Assembly (NCBI RefSeq): GCF_024649945.1
Contig: NZ_JANKMS010000001.1
Coordinates: 868,001 to 932,000 of the forward strand
Length of the DNA stretch: 64,000 nucleotides
Source: Flavobacterium panacis
GTDB taxonomy: Bacteria; Bacteroidota; Bacteroidia; Flavobacteriales; Flavobacteriaceae
Direction: 5' to 3'
Both the position numbers and the translations under genes were made by a program. How positions within the stretch are numbered: position 1 is the first letter of the stretch; each line of letters opens with the position of its first letter. Shown piece after piece: positions 9,081 to 17,010 of the stretch. The notes beneath the pieces were generated by a model that did no database searches, was not told the origin of the DNA, and saw only the letters and a program-made list of their open reading frames with translations.

Positions 9081-10132
9081 TATTTCAAAGAAGCCATATC
9101 AATTACAAAACGATATTTAACATCTCCTTTTAATAATCTTTCGTAAGCATCATTTACATCATTAACACCGATTACTTCTACATCTGATGTGATATTATGT
9201 TCGGCACAAAAATCAAGCATTTCCTGAGTTTCTGCAATTCCTCCGATAAGAGATCCTGAGAAGCTTCTTCTTCCTAAAATCAAGCTGAAAGAAGTTACAG
9301 GAAGCGGATCCATTGGCGCTCCAACCAAAGTTAATGTTCCGTCTACTTTTAATAAGTTTAAGTAAGCATCAATATTATGTTCAGCAGAAACGCAGTCTAA
9401 AATGAAATTTAAACTTCTAGCTTGCGCTGCCATTTGTGCTTCGTCTGTAGACAATACAACCTCATCTGCTCCAAGACGTTTTGCATCTTCAGTTTTAGAT
9501 AAAGATGTTGTAAAAACTACTACATGAGCTCCCATAGCTTTTGCGATTTTGATTCCCATGTGACCAAGACCACCGATACCTACAATTCCAACTTTTTGAC
9601 CAGGACCAACTTTCCAGTGTTTTAATGGCGAATAAGTTGTAATTCCAGCGCACAATAAAGGCGCAACAGCTGCAAGCTCTAATTTATCTGAAATGTGTAA
9701 TACAAAGCTTTCATCCACTACAATACTTTGAGAATAACCTCCAAAAGTTTGTCCTCCTAAATGTTTGTCAGGCGAATTGAATGTCTGAATGTTTCCTTCA
9801 TCGCAAAATTGTTCTAAATCATTTTTGCAATGTTCACATTCTCTACAAGAATCAACCATACAGCCAACCCCTGCTAATTGACCAACTTTAAAACCTTTAA
9901 CGTGATCTCCAACTTTTGTTACACGTCCAACGATTTCGTGTCCAGGAACAATTGGATAAATTGTACCGTGCCATTCGTTTCTAGCCGAATGCAAATCGGA
10001 GTGGCAGATTCCACAATACAAAATTTCAATTTCTACGTCGTGTGCTTGTACTTCTCTTCTTGTAATATCTAATGTTTGTAAAGGTGCTTCTGCAGCTTCT
10101 GTACCAAAGGCTTTAATACTTTTTGTTTCCAT
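9080..10132 (-). CDS. Zinc-dependent alcohol dehydrogenase (YahK/CAD-like)
   Basis: A 350-residue medium-chain dehydrogenase. Catalytic zinc ligands are Cys40 in CGICHSD and His65/Glu66 in PGHEIVG; the structural zinc has four Cys at about 96, 99, 102 and 110 (CRECEHCKNDLEQFC). The nucleotide-binding turn is GIVGIGGLGHMGI. It most resembles YahK and cinnamyl-alcohol dehydrogenases, which reduce aldehydes with NADPH. It lies upstream of the aldo/keto reductase and downstream of the cupin gene and AraC regulator. This arrangement recalls the E. coli YqhC-controlled aldehyde detoxification genes; that comparison is inference. Confidence 0.94.
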
Positions 10133-10309
10133 AATTTTTATAGTTTGTTTGTTTTTTGTTTTGTTTCAGGTTTAAAGTTTAAAACCGTTAAGAAATTGGC
10201 ATAGAAATCCTATTGATTCATATTGATATACAAATACTTATATAAATTTCGATTATTTTCTTCTAATCAAAAAATAAAATCTGTTACGAATCAGTAAAAT
10301 CTACGAGAA

Positions 10310-10350
10310 AAATCTTAGAATCTCAGCAACTTAGAATCTTAGTATCTTTC
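10310..10350. repeat. TAAG-word half element at cupin stop
   Basis: Three CTTAG-type octamers (10310-10350) lie just downstream of and into the end of the cupin gene, with an AGATT-type remnant immediately before (10280-10305). Only one arm is present, so it looks like a degenerate copy of the elements at 7719 and 8933. Confidence 0.6.
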
Positions 10351-10746
10351 GAAAGAATAATACTCTTCATCGGTTACGCTTTCTAGCCACACGCCAAAAC
10401 CTTTATCTACTTCTGTACTAATAGAAATATGAGAATATTTTGATTTTGGTGTTGCTCCATACCAATGTTCTACACCTGGTAAAACAGTGATTACTTTTCC
10501 TTTTTCGATAAGGTTGATTTGCCCGCCTCTTTCTTGGTAATACCCAATTCCGTTTGTTACAATGATTAATTGCAGACTAGTGTTACTGTGCCAATTGCTT
10601 CTTGCGCCCGGCTCAAAAGAAACATCTTTGATCACAGTATTTTCAGGGTGAATTTCACTTGTTTGCTTTTTATATGACACTTCACCTGTCATATAAGTAT
10701 TTGAAATTTTACCTTCTTCGGTTACGGCAGTGAAATTTGTTGTCAT
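10339..10746 (-). CDS. Cupin-domain protein
   Basis: A 135-residue single cupin. The core is VSFEPGARSNWHSN (cupin motif 1, with a metal-binding His) and later VITVLPGVEHWYGATP (motif 2, with the second His). This form, with an EPGARSNWH segment, is typical of small cupins linked to carboxymuconolactone decarboxylase-like or quinone/aldehyde-stress genes. Reaction unknown. It is co-directional with the alcohol dehydrogenase, 206 bases away, with a TAAG-word half element near its stop. A candidate promoter with a flanking dyad lies about 220 bases upstream. Confidence 0.9.
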   Translation of the reverse strand: MTTNFTAVTEEGKISNTYMTGEVSYKKQTSEIHPENTVIKDVSFEPGARSNWHSNTSLQLIIVTNGIGYYQERGGQINLIEKGKVITVLPGVEHWYGATPKSKYSHISISTEVDKGFGVWLESVTDEEYYSFERY

Positions 10747-10959
10747 AATTTCGTTGTTTTATAGGTTAATAATTTATTTTAAAAGTTGTTGAAACAATCA
10801 GAACATCGAATCTCTTTTTAAAAGGAGATTGCATTTTAATTAATACTTTAAAAATTTATATATTTTTTTTATCAAAATTTAAAACCAAACAGAAAAGCAA
10901 GAAATCGCTTTTGTGAAGTGTTATTTAGTCTTTTAAAAACTGATACAATGATTCGTTGT

Positions 10960-11003
10960 TTATTTCGGGACAAATGTAGTGCAATACTAATGTCGCGAAA
11001 TAA
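10960..11003 (-). promoter_or_regulatory. Dyad flanking a minus-7 box, candidate operator for cupin-adh-akr
   Basis: TTATTTCGGGACA (10960-10972) and TGTCGCGAAATAA (10991-11003) form a 13-bp inverted repeat with one mismatch. Between and overlapping the left arm, the minus strand reads TACATTTG (10971-10978), a TAnnTTTG box. The arrangement suggests a regulated promoter reading toward the cupin gene. The leader would be about 220 bases and includes a small hairpin at 10808-10830. No other gene is seen in the 293-base gap. Confidence 0.45.
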
Positions 11004-11039
11004 CAATATTCAAACAAAAAATTAAGAAATTGAAACAAT

Positions 11040-11909
11040 TTACATTCGAAGCGATTTTGGAACCGTTCCTGTAAGTCTTTTAAAATAATTATTAAAGTAA
11101 CTCGGATATTCAAATCCAAGAGAATAACCAATATCTGAAATACTCCAATCAGTATGTTGCAGCAAAGCTTTTGCCTCGTTGATAACTCTATCCGTAATAT
11201 GCGCTGTAGTTGGTCTTCCCGTAATTTCTTTTACCGAACGGTTTAAATGATTTACGTGAACAGAAAGACTTTGTGCGTAATCTTGTGGCGTTTTTAAAGT
11301 TAAAGGCTGATTTTTGGTTTCAATAGGAAATTGTCTTTCTAACAATTCTAAAAATAAAGAAGTAATTCTGGAAGAAGCATTTTTATGTTTAAAGAAATTC
11401 TCCGAAGGTTGCATTTTCATTGATTCATGAATAATCAAATTGACATAACTACGCATTAAATCATCTTTGAATGCGTAATCAGTTTCATATTCTTCGATCA
11501 TTTTTTGGAACAATGAATCGATAAATACCTTTTGTTCAGCGTTTAAAGTAAAGATCGGCGTTCCTCCTATTTTAAACAAAGGCGATTCATGAAGTGTCTC
11601 TGACCGATCTTTGGTCTTAAAAAACTCTTCTGTAAAAACACAAGCATAACCTTCGTATTTCTCTGAAACGGTTTCCCAAGAATAGGGAATAATCGGATTA
11701 CCAAAAAATAGAATCGTTCCGTCGGTTTCTATACCTCGGTCTGCGTATTGTATAATGCTTTTGCTGGTATTGATACAGATTTTATAAAAGTCTCTTCGGC
11801 TGTAAACGGGAACTTTACTGAAATCTCCATTTATAGGATAGACTTTAAATCCTTTCATCTTCAAATCTGAAGTAAAATCGCAATTCTGAGTTTCTGTTTG
11901 ATTATTCAT
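11040..11909 (-). CDS. AraC family transcriptional regulator
   Basis: A 289-residue protein with an N-terminal cupin-like sensor region (residues about 20-160) and a C-terminal double helix-turn-helix (about 190-289). The HTH parts are visible as YAQSLSVHVNHLNRSVKEIT and WSISDIGYSLGFEYPSYFNN followed by FKRLTGTVPKSLR, the AraC signature. It precedes cupin, alcohol dehydrogenase and aldo/keto reductase genes on the same strand and probably controls them. Its own TAnnTTTG box ends four bases before the ATG, so its mRNA may be leaderless. Confidence 0.94.
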   Translation of the reverse strand: MNNQTETQNCDFTSDLKMKGFKVYPINGDFSKVPVYSRRDFYKICINTSKSIIQYADRGIETDGTILFFGNPIIPYSWETVSEKYEGYACVFTEEFFKTKDRSETLHESPLFKIGGTPIFTLNAEQKVFIDSLFQKMIEEYETDYAFKDDLMRSYVNLIIHESMKMQPSENFFKHKNASSRITSLFLELLERQFPIETKNQPLTLKTPQDYAQSLSVHVNHLNRSVKEITGRPTTAHITDRVINEAKALLQHTDWSISDIGYSLGFEYPSYFNNYFKRLTGTVPKSLRM

Positions 11910-11913
11910 TTTG

Positions 11914-11921
11914 CAAAGTTA
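11914..11921 (-). promoter_or_regulatory. Minus-7 box of araC-type gene (leaderless configuration)
   Basis: The minus strand reads TAACTTTG, with only four bases between its last G and the ATG at 11909. Transcription would start at or next to the start codon. No clear TTG is seen upstream. The same four-base spacing is seen before the arsR-type gene at 16701. Confidence 0.5.
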
Positions 11922-11964
11922 TGAAAATCAAACATTATTCTTTTGTTAATTTTTTGTTTTGGTT

Positions 11965-12243
11965 TTTACCGCAAAGAGCGCTAAGATTTTTCGCAATCCC
12001 GATAGACATCGGGAGGAAAGTTTTTATTTTGAAAGAAAAAATGCTCGAAAAGTCGCTAAGACGCAAAGTTTATTTGAATTGCCTCCAGTTTTAACTGGAG
12101 GTTTACTATTTATGTACAAAAAAGGCTTTAGCCAAACTAAGAACTGTTGGCTAAAGTCCTAGACAATCCAGCTAAAGCTGGACGCAATTCATTTACTTAT
12201 TGAAACATCAAAACTTTGCGTCTCAGCGACTTTGCGGGCATTA
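11965..12243. repeat. Composite CGCAAAG-word element, copy A
   Basis: This fills the 360-base gap between the AraC and GH2 genes. AGTCGCTAAGACGCAAAGTT(T) at 12051-12071 faces its reverse complement at 12211-12231 with one mismatch, and outer CCGCAAAG arms lie at 11969 and 12232. Inside are separate hairpins: CCCGAT/ATCGGG (11998-12013), CCTCCAGTT/AACTGGAGG (12082-12101), TTTAGCCAA/TTGGCTAAA and CCAGCTAAAGCTGG. The last, followed by CAATTCAT, recurs in copy B at 16403-16552. I see no protein gene in this stretch. Confidence 0.85.
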
Positions 12244-12269
12244 TCTCTTGTAGCTAAAAAAACTTGAGA

Positions 12270-15092
12270 CTACTTCACCACAATCACACCATTCTTTAAC
12301 CCTTTCGCAGAAGCAGACAAAACAACTTCTTTAACATTTTCTTCTTTCTGAATAATGATTTGCGCATAGCCATTAAACAGTTTTCTTTTCCAAGGTTCTG
12401 CTGGTGTTATAACTTGAATAATTCCTGGTTCTGTGTTCATTACATCCCAGTCTTTTACTTTTTGTAATGGAGTTGCGGCAATATGAATTGTATTTTTGCC
12501 TTCTTTTAAAATTGATGTATTTAAAATATATTTTTGAGGATCTTCAGCACTTGGATTTACTTTATTTCCATTAATGAAAACTACAGTCTCTACTCCTATT
12601 TTCTTGTAAAAGAAACTTACCACATTTGAGATAGAATTATTCTTCAACTCAAATTCTCCTTTATAAATATAGGATGGTGCCTGTTTTTTGTAATCACGAT
12701 CTTTAAAAGCTTCTGTCCATTCGGTTTCTGAATAATTTGGTAATTGTTGAGGCAGAGTCTCATTTGTTCCTTTTTGTTCCTTAAAATTATTTATAGCAAC
12801 TAACGCAATGTCATCAATAAACTGATCGCTTTCTAACGAAGTTGGGTCTCCATTTCCAACTCCTAAAATTTTTCCGCCTTTAATAGAAAACGTAATTTCG
12901 TCGTTTGCCGTTGGAACACGCAAACTATTTTTATCTGTAGTTTCAACTGTTACAACAGAAACATTCCCTTTTAAAACATTTTCTTTATCGAAAGACAATT
13001 TGATGTTTTCTGCTTTTCCCGTTGTTTTTTGAATATCAGAAAGTACTTTTTTTCCGTTTTTATAACCAACAGCTTCCAAAATTCCTGGAGCATAATTTAC
13101 TTTCCATTCTAAATGTCCGTTTGGCTCCATTTTCTTTTTTCCTAAACTTTTTTTGTTGAGAAAAAGCTCTACTTCATCACAGTTTGAATACGCCCAGACA
13201 TCAATTTCTTTGCCTTCCATTCCGCTCCAATTCCAATGTGGAAGCAAATGCAAAACTGGGTCTTTCCCCCACCAAGATTTTAAATAAAAAACATTGTCTT
13301 TTGGGAAACCACAAACATCCATCATTCCGAAATAAGAAGTTACAGACGGCCAGCCATAAGGCGTTGGTTCGCCACGGTAATCAAAACCAGTCCAAATGAA
13401 CATTCCTGCTAAATAAGGTCTTTCTGCATAGAATTTCCAGCCTTCTTCTATACTGTAAAAAGTGGGTCTTGGCTTTTTATCGTAAGCGCTTTGGTAATGT
13501 TTGGCGTCATCTGTAAAATAAATTCCTCGTGTTGCAAACGTCGAACCTTCCTCTGTTCCCATTCCTGGTTGTTGCTTGAACTGATTTCTATGCGCATCAA
13601 TATCTCCGTTTCCAAGATAATTGTATCCCATAATTTCAACTACATTAGAAATTCCGCTTTTAAATCCGCTGCTGATTCCTACTGTTACAGGTCTTGTCGG
13701 ATCGATACTTTTGCTGAAATCCTGCATGATATTGGTAATTCTTTCGCCGGTAATTCCGCCTTCAATCTGCCATTCTTCATTTCCAACCGACCAGCAAAAA
13801 ATACTCGGATGATTGCGGTCACGCCCTATCATTCGCTGTAAATCATTTAAATGATAATCGTTAATTCCCATCAAACGCGTTTCATCAATAACCAACATCC
13901 CCAATTTATCACAAGCATCTAATAATTCAGGAGTTGGCGGATGATGCGAACAACGATAAGCATTTGACCCCATTTCTTTCAGTTTTGCAATTCTGTAATA
14001 CTGCATTTCATCTGGAAGCGCCGTTCCAATTCCTGCGTGATCTTGGTGATTGTTTGTTCCTTTTAATTTTACATGTTTTCCGTTAAGGAAAAAACCATTT
14101 TCTGGATCAAATTTTATAGTTCTGATTCCAAATGAAGTTTCATAATTATCTATTAACTTTCCGTCTTTCCTAATTTGAGTAACCAAACGATATAAATTAG
14201 GACTTTCAATATCCCACAAAAGCGGATTATTCACAGTTATCTTTGAAATAAAATTTGCAGTTTTATAAAATTCTGGTGCGTTTACATCTTCTAAAAAGAA
14301 GCCAACTTGTTTGTTTTCAGCATTAAAAATCATCTGAACAATTTCCAGAAAACCGTCAAACTTTCCTTTATTTTCAATTGCAACATTTACAGTAACCTCA
14401 GCATTGTTATTTTTAATTTCTGAAGTCACATAAGTTCCATTTTGAACTACATGAATCGGATTTGTCTTCTGCAAATACACATGTCTGTAAATTCCTGCTC
14501 CTTCATAAAACCAACCTTCTTCCATCGAAGCATCAACTCGAACCACGATGGTATTTTCTCCTCCATAATTGACATAAGCCGATATATCATACTCAAAACC
14601 ATTATAACCACTTTCGTGAGTTCCTAAATAAAAGCCATTAAAAAAGACTTTTGAATTTCTAAAAACACCGTCAAATTTTAGAGAAATATTTTTCCCTAAA
14701 TCCTCATTCGAAATCGTGATTTTTTTTCTGTACCAACCAATACTTTTTTCTGGATAATTTTTCCCAGCTGCTTTAAATCCGTGACTGAAACTTGCACTTT
14801 CGCTAAAGGGTTGTTCAACTGCCCAATCGTGCGGTAAATCTAATTTTCTCCAAGCTCGATCGTCAAAATCTTTTGCAGCAGGTCCGTCACCAAAACCTGT
14901 TTTGGTTAAATACGAAAAGTAGCCTTCTGCATGACCGAAATCTTTTTTGGTATCATACAAATGTCCGAATGAAAACCGCCAATCTTTATCAATTAAAATT
15001 AATTCTCTAACCGATTTATTTTGCGCAAAAGCCTGAAATAAAAACAGGAGAAAAAAAGACATAATTATTCTTTGAGGAAAAGTGGTTTTCAT
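12270..15092 (-). CDS. Glycoside hydrolase family 2 beta-galactosidase-like enzyme
   Basis: A 940-residue exported enzyme; the start at 15092 gives a compact signal peptide ending FLFQAFAQ, while an ATG at 15116 adds eight residues. The GH2 order is visible: sugar-binding jelly roll (DKDWRFSFGH, LPHDWAVEQPFSES), immunoglobulin-like domain, then the TIM barrel with RNHPSIFCWSVGNEEW, whose Glu near residue 439 is the acid/base. GMGTEEGST near 514 is the likely nucleophile site. A DUF4982-like and further beta domains make up the C-terminal third. It probably removes terminal beta-galactose (or a related sugar) from plant or algal glycans in the periplasm. It has no SusC/SusD neighbours. Confidence 0.92.
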   Translation of the reverse strand: MKTTFPQRIIMSFFLLFLFQAFAQNKSVRELILIDKDWRFSFGHLYDTKKDFGHAEGYFSYLTKTGFGDGPAAKDFDDRAWRKLDLPHDWAVEQPFSESASFSHGFKAAGKNYPEKSIGWYRKKITISNEDLGKNISLKFDGVFRNSKVFFNGFYLGTHESGYNGFEYDISAYVNYGGENTIVVRVDASMEEGWFYEGAGIYRHVYLQKTNPIHVVQNGTYVTSEIKNNNAEVTVNVAIENKGKFDGFLEIVQMIFNAENKQVGFFLEDVNAPEFYKTANFISKITVNNPLLWDIESPNLYRLVTQIRKDGKLIDNYETSFGIRTIKFDPENGFFLNGKHVKLKGTNNHQDHAGIGTALPDEMQYYRIAKLKEMGSNAYRCSHHPPTPELLDACDKLGMLVIDETRLMGINDYHLNDLQRMIGRDRNHPSIFCWSVGNEEWQIEGGITGERITNIMQDFSKSIDPTRPVTVGISSGFKSGISNVVEIMGYNYLGNGDIDAHRNQFKQQPGMGTEEGSTFATRGIYFTDDAKHYQSAYDKKPRPTFYSIEEGWKFYAERPYLAGMFIWTGFDYRGEPTPYGWPSVTSYFGMMDVCGFPKDNVFYLKSWWGKDPVLHLLPHWNWSGMEGKEIDVWAYSNCDEVELFLNKKSLGKKKMEPNGHLEWKVNYAPGILEAVGYKNGKKVLSDIQKTTGKAENIKLSFDKENVLKGNVSVVTVETTDKNSLRVPTANDEITFSIKGGKILGVGNGDPTSLESDQFIDDIALVAINNFKEQKGTNETLPQQLPNYSETEWTEAFKDRDYKKQAPSYIYKGEFELKNNSISNVVSFFYKKIGVETVVFINGNKVNPSAEDPQKYILNTSILKEGKNTIHIAATPLQKVKDWDVMNTEPGIIQVITPAEPWKRKLFNGYAQIIIQKEENVKEVVLSASAKGLKNGVIVVK

Positions 15093-15303
15093 AGGTTGGT
15101 TTGTTAGTAAATTCAAATAGTGATAAAAATAAGGCTTTTACAGAAAAAACATTAATAGTATTTTATCAAAATATGATAACTCATTCATATATACAGTTCT
15201 AAAATGGGTTTTAAAATTTAGAATGAATCTAATAGCTTCAAATTCAAAAATGATTTTCTTTTGATGTAACTTTATTTTAAAATCATAAAAAAGCAAGAAA
15301 ATT

Positions 15304-15684
15304 ATGAGTACTATTATAAATGAAAATAGACTCCAAAGTAAATTCAAAACCTTAGATCATAAGATTAATGAACTTAATGATCAAAAGATTGTTGCTTTTT
15401 TTGAATCTTTAGGATTGACAGAAAGAAATGATGTTCCGAAGGACTTTCTGAAATGGGAAAACATACTAATTGTGGTTCCAAATCGACATGTTTCTCACGA
15501 ACTGAAATACTATAAATATGCCATTTCACGAATTTCATTTTTAACGAATCCTTACGCAGATCAACTTCATATTTTTGATCTCAAAGATTGGAAAAGCGCA
15601 TCGGGAAACAAAACGCAGTTTCAGATTAGAGAAATGCTGAAAACTAGTTTCGGAGGTGTCAAGAAAGTCATTAAAGAGTCTTAA
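15304..15684 (+). CDS. Hypothetical protein, no recognised family
   Basis: A 126-residue soluble protein without signal peptide or transmembrane segment. It begins with a polar, probably helical stretch and has a central strand-like block ENILIVVPNRHVSHELKYYK, then ISFLTNPYADQLHIFDLKDW and a basic tail. I do not recognise it. Codon use and base composition look like those of its neighbours, the ATG is well placed, and a strong terminator follows the stop, all of which support a real gene. It stands alone between GH2 and the thioredoxin gene, transcribed away from GH2. Confidence 0.7.
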   Translation: MSTIINENRLQSKFKTLDHKINELNDQKIVAFFESLGLTERNDVPKDFLKWENILIVVPNRHVSHELKYYKYAISRISFLTNPYADQLHIFDLKDWKSASGNKTQFQIREMLKTSFGGVKKVIKES

Positions 15685-15692
15685 AAAAAATT

Positions 15693-15724
15693 AAAAGCCC
15701 AATCACAGTCGATTGGGCTTTTTT
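15693..15724. terminator. Intrinsic terminator
   Basis: A 12-bp perfect stem (15693-15704 with 15711-15722) followed by a T run. It ends the gene at 15304-15684. Confidence 0.9.
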
Positions 15725-15750
15725 GTTTTTACACTCAAAAAACTTTATTT

Positions 15751-15831
15751 CTCTCGCAGATTTAGCAGATTATGGAGATTTTTTTCTATTTAAAAAAATC
15801 AAATCTGTTTAATCTACTAAATCTACGAGAG
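15751..15831. repeat. AGATT-word inverted repeat
   Basis: CTCTCG(C/T)AGATTTAG(C/T)AGATT at 15751-15771 faces its complement at 15811-15831 with two mismatches. Both arms show a nine-base period (GCAGATTTA, GCAGATTAT; AATCTGTTT, AATCTACTA). It lies between two convergent genes. Confidence 0.8.
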
Positions 15832-15869
15832 AAAAATCTTTTAAATGATACTTTGCTGTTAACAAAAAA

Positions 15870-16364
15870 CTATTGCACTTCTAAAAGCTCTTTAATTTTA
15901 GCTTCTAAAGCATGTCCGTGAATGTTTTTGGCTAAAATGATTCCGTTTTTATCGATCAAAAAGTTCAACGGAACAGATTGCAATTTATAATCACCAACAA
16001 CTGGAGATTGCCAGTATTTTAAATCACTAACGTTTGTCCAAGGTAATTTCCCTTTTGCAATTGCTGCTGTCCATAATGGCTTTTTGGTGTCCATAGAGAC
16101 GCCATAAATTGATAATTTGTCTGGATAAGCATTGTGCAATTTTACTAAAACAGGCTGCTCTTTAATGCAAGGTCCACACCAGGAAGCCCAAAAGTCAACC
16201 AAAACTAAGGAACCTCTTAAAGAGGAAAGCGATATGTTTTCTCCTTTTGTATCTGGAAGCTCAATTTCTGGAGCAATATCTCCAATATTTACACCTACAA
16301 CTTGTGCGTTTGTGCTTGTTACAACACAGCATAAAAATGCTGCAATAAGTAAAGTTTTTTTCAT
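15870..16364 (-). CDS. TlpA-like periplasmic thioredoxin
   Basis: A 164-residue exported thioredoxin fold with signal peptide MKKTLLIAAFLCCVVTSTNA. The AhpC/TSA-TlpA type N-terminus (IGDIAPEIELPDTKGENISL) is followed by the redox motif FWASWCGPCIKEQ with Cys63 and Cys66, and the cis-proline region SVPLNFLIDKNG. It should reduce or shuttle disulphides in the periplasm, perhaps in cytochrome maturation or oxidative defence. It is monocistronic, with an inverted repeat on one side and copy B of the composite repeat upstream of its start. Confidence 0.93.
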   Translation of the reverse strand: MKKTLLIAAFLCCVVTSTNAQVVGVNIGDIAPEIELPDTKGENISLSSLRGSLVLVDFWASWCGPCIKEQPVLVKLHNAYPDKLSIYGVSMDTKKPLWTAAIAKGKLPWTNVSDLKYWQSPVVGDYKLQSVPLNFLIDKNGIILAKNIHGHALEAKIKELLEVQ

Positions 16365-16402
16365 AATTAAGTTTATAATTTAGATTGTGGGGCCTTTTTA
16401 GT

Positions 16403-16552
16403 TTAATCTCGCAAAGGCGCAGAGGCGCTAAGTTTTATTTCTAAGTTTGAATATTCGGCCAAAGCCCTCCTATTTCACTCTTTTTTAAACCTCCAGCTAA
16501 AGCTAGAGACAATTCATAAAAAACTTTGCAACTTCGCGACTTTGCGAGATTA
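16403..16552. repeat. Composite CGCAAAG-word element, copy B
   Basis: TAATCTCGCAAAG at 16404-16416 and its complement at 16540-16552 are perfect outer arms; the adjoining CGC(A/T)AAG octamers also pair imperfectly. The interior holds CCTCCAGCTAAAGCT and CAATTCAT, closely matching the inside of copy A at 11965-12243. It fills most of the gap between the divergent thioredoxin and arsR-type genes. Confidence 0.85.
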
Positions 16553-16666
16553 TTCTAAAACAAATATAAATTTTTCTTTCACAGAATTTCTTGACCTAAG
16601 AAAACTTTATTTTTTATTCTTCATTCTCTCTCAATCACAAAATTATCCTAAATATTTTTCTCTTAA

Positions 16667-16696
16667 TTGGTATATCGAGAAAAGTCGATATATTTG
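16667..16696 (+). promoter_or_regulatory. arsR-oye promoter with palindromic operator
   Basis: TTG at 16667-16669 and TATATTTG at 16689-16696, 19 bases apart, match the Bacteroidota promoter consensus. An 8-bp perfect dyad, TATATCGA (16671-16678) and TCGATATA (16685-16692), lies inside the promoter and overlaps the minus-7 box. This is the expected position for autorepression by the ArsR-type product. The box ends four bases before the ATG at 16701, so the mRNA may be leaderless. Confidence 0.75.
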
Positions 16697-16700
16697 TACC

Positions 16701-17003
16701 ATGGAAACGATAGAAATTTTTAAAGCTTTATCCAACAAATCCAGATTACAAATGCTGGAATGGCTAAAAGAACCCGAAATTAACTTTCCGGGACAGCTTG
16801 AACATGCCGGATTTGAGCATGGTGTCTGCGTTGGGCAGATTCAGGCCAAAGCTGGTTTGACACAATCCACAGTATCCGAATACCTGTCTATTTTACAGCG
16901 CGCTGGTTTTATCGAAGCCAAACGTGTTGGACAATGGACTTATTATAAACGTAACGAAGGTGCCTTTGAAGCACTCAGTAAATTAATTCAATCTAATTTG
17001 TAA
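16701..17003 (+). CDS. ArsR-family winged-helix regulator
   Basis: A 100-residue winged-helix protein starting METIEIFKALSNKSRLQMLEW, the ArsR opening helix. The recognition region is GQIQAKAGLTQSTVSEYLSI, followed by the wing GFIEAKRVGQWTYYKRN. No obvious metal-binding Cys pair is seen, although one Cys occurs in the HGVCVGQ segment, so it could sense a thiol-reactive compound. The start is set at 16701 because the promoter and dyad lie immediately upstream. The OYE flavoenzyme gene follows after seven bases. This suggests an electrophile-responsive operon. Confidence 0.92.
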   Translation: METIEIFKALSNKSRLQMLEWLKEPEINFPGQLEHAGFEHGVCVGQIQAKAGLTQSTVSEYLSILQRAGFIEAKRVGQWTYYKRNEGAFEALSKLIQSNL

Positions 17004-17010
17004 AATTACT

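Noticed and set aside
10766..10834. A 22-codon minus-strand frame between the cupin start and the upstream dyad
   Set aside because: It overlaps the small hairpin at 10808 and has no regulatory codon pattern; probably chance.
12959..13841. Plus-strand frames opposite the GH2 gene
   Set aside because: They are antisense to a well-supported gene and have no family features.
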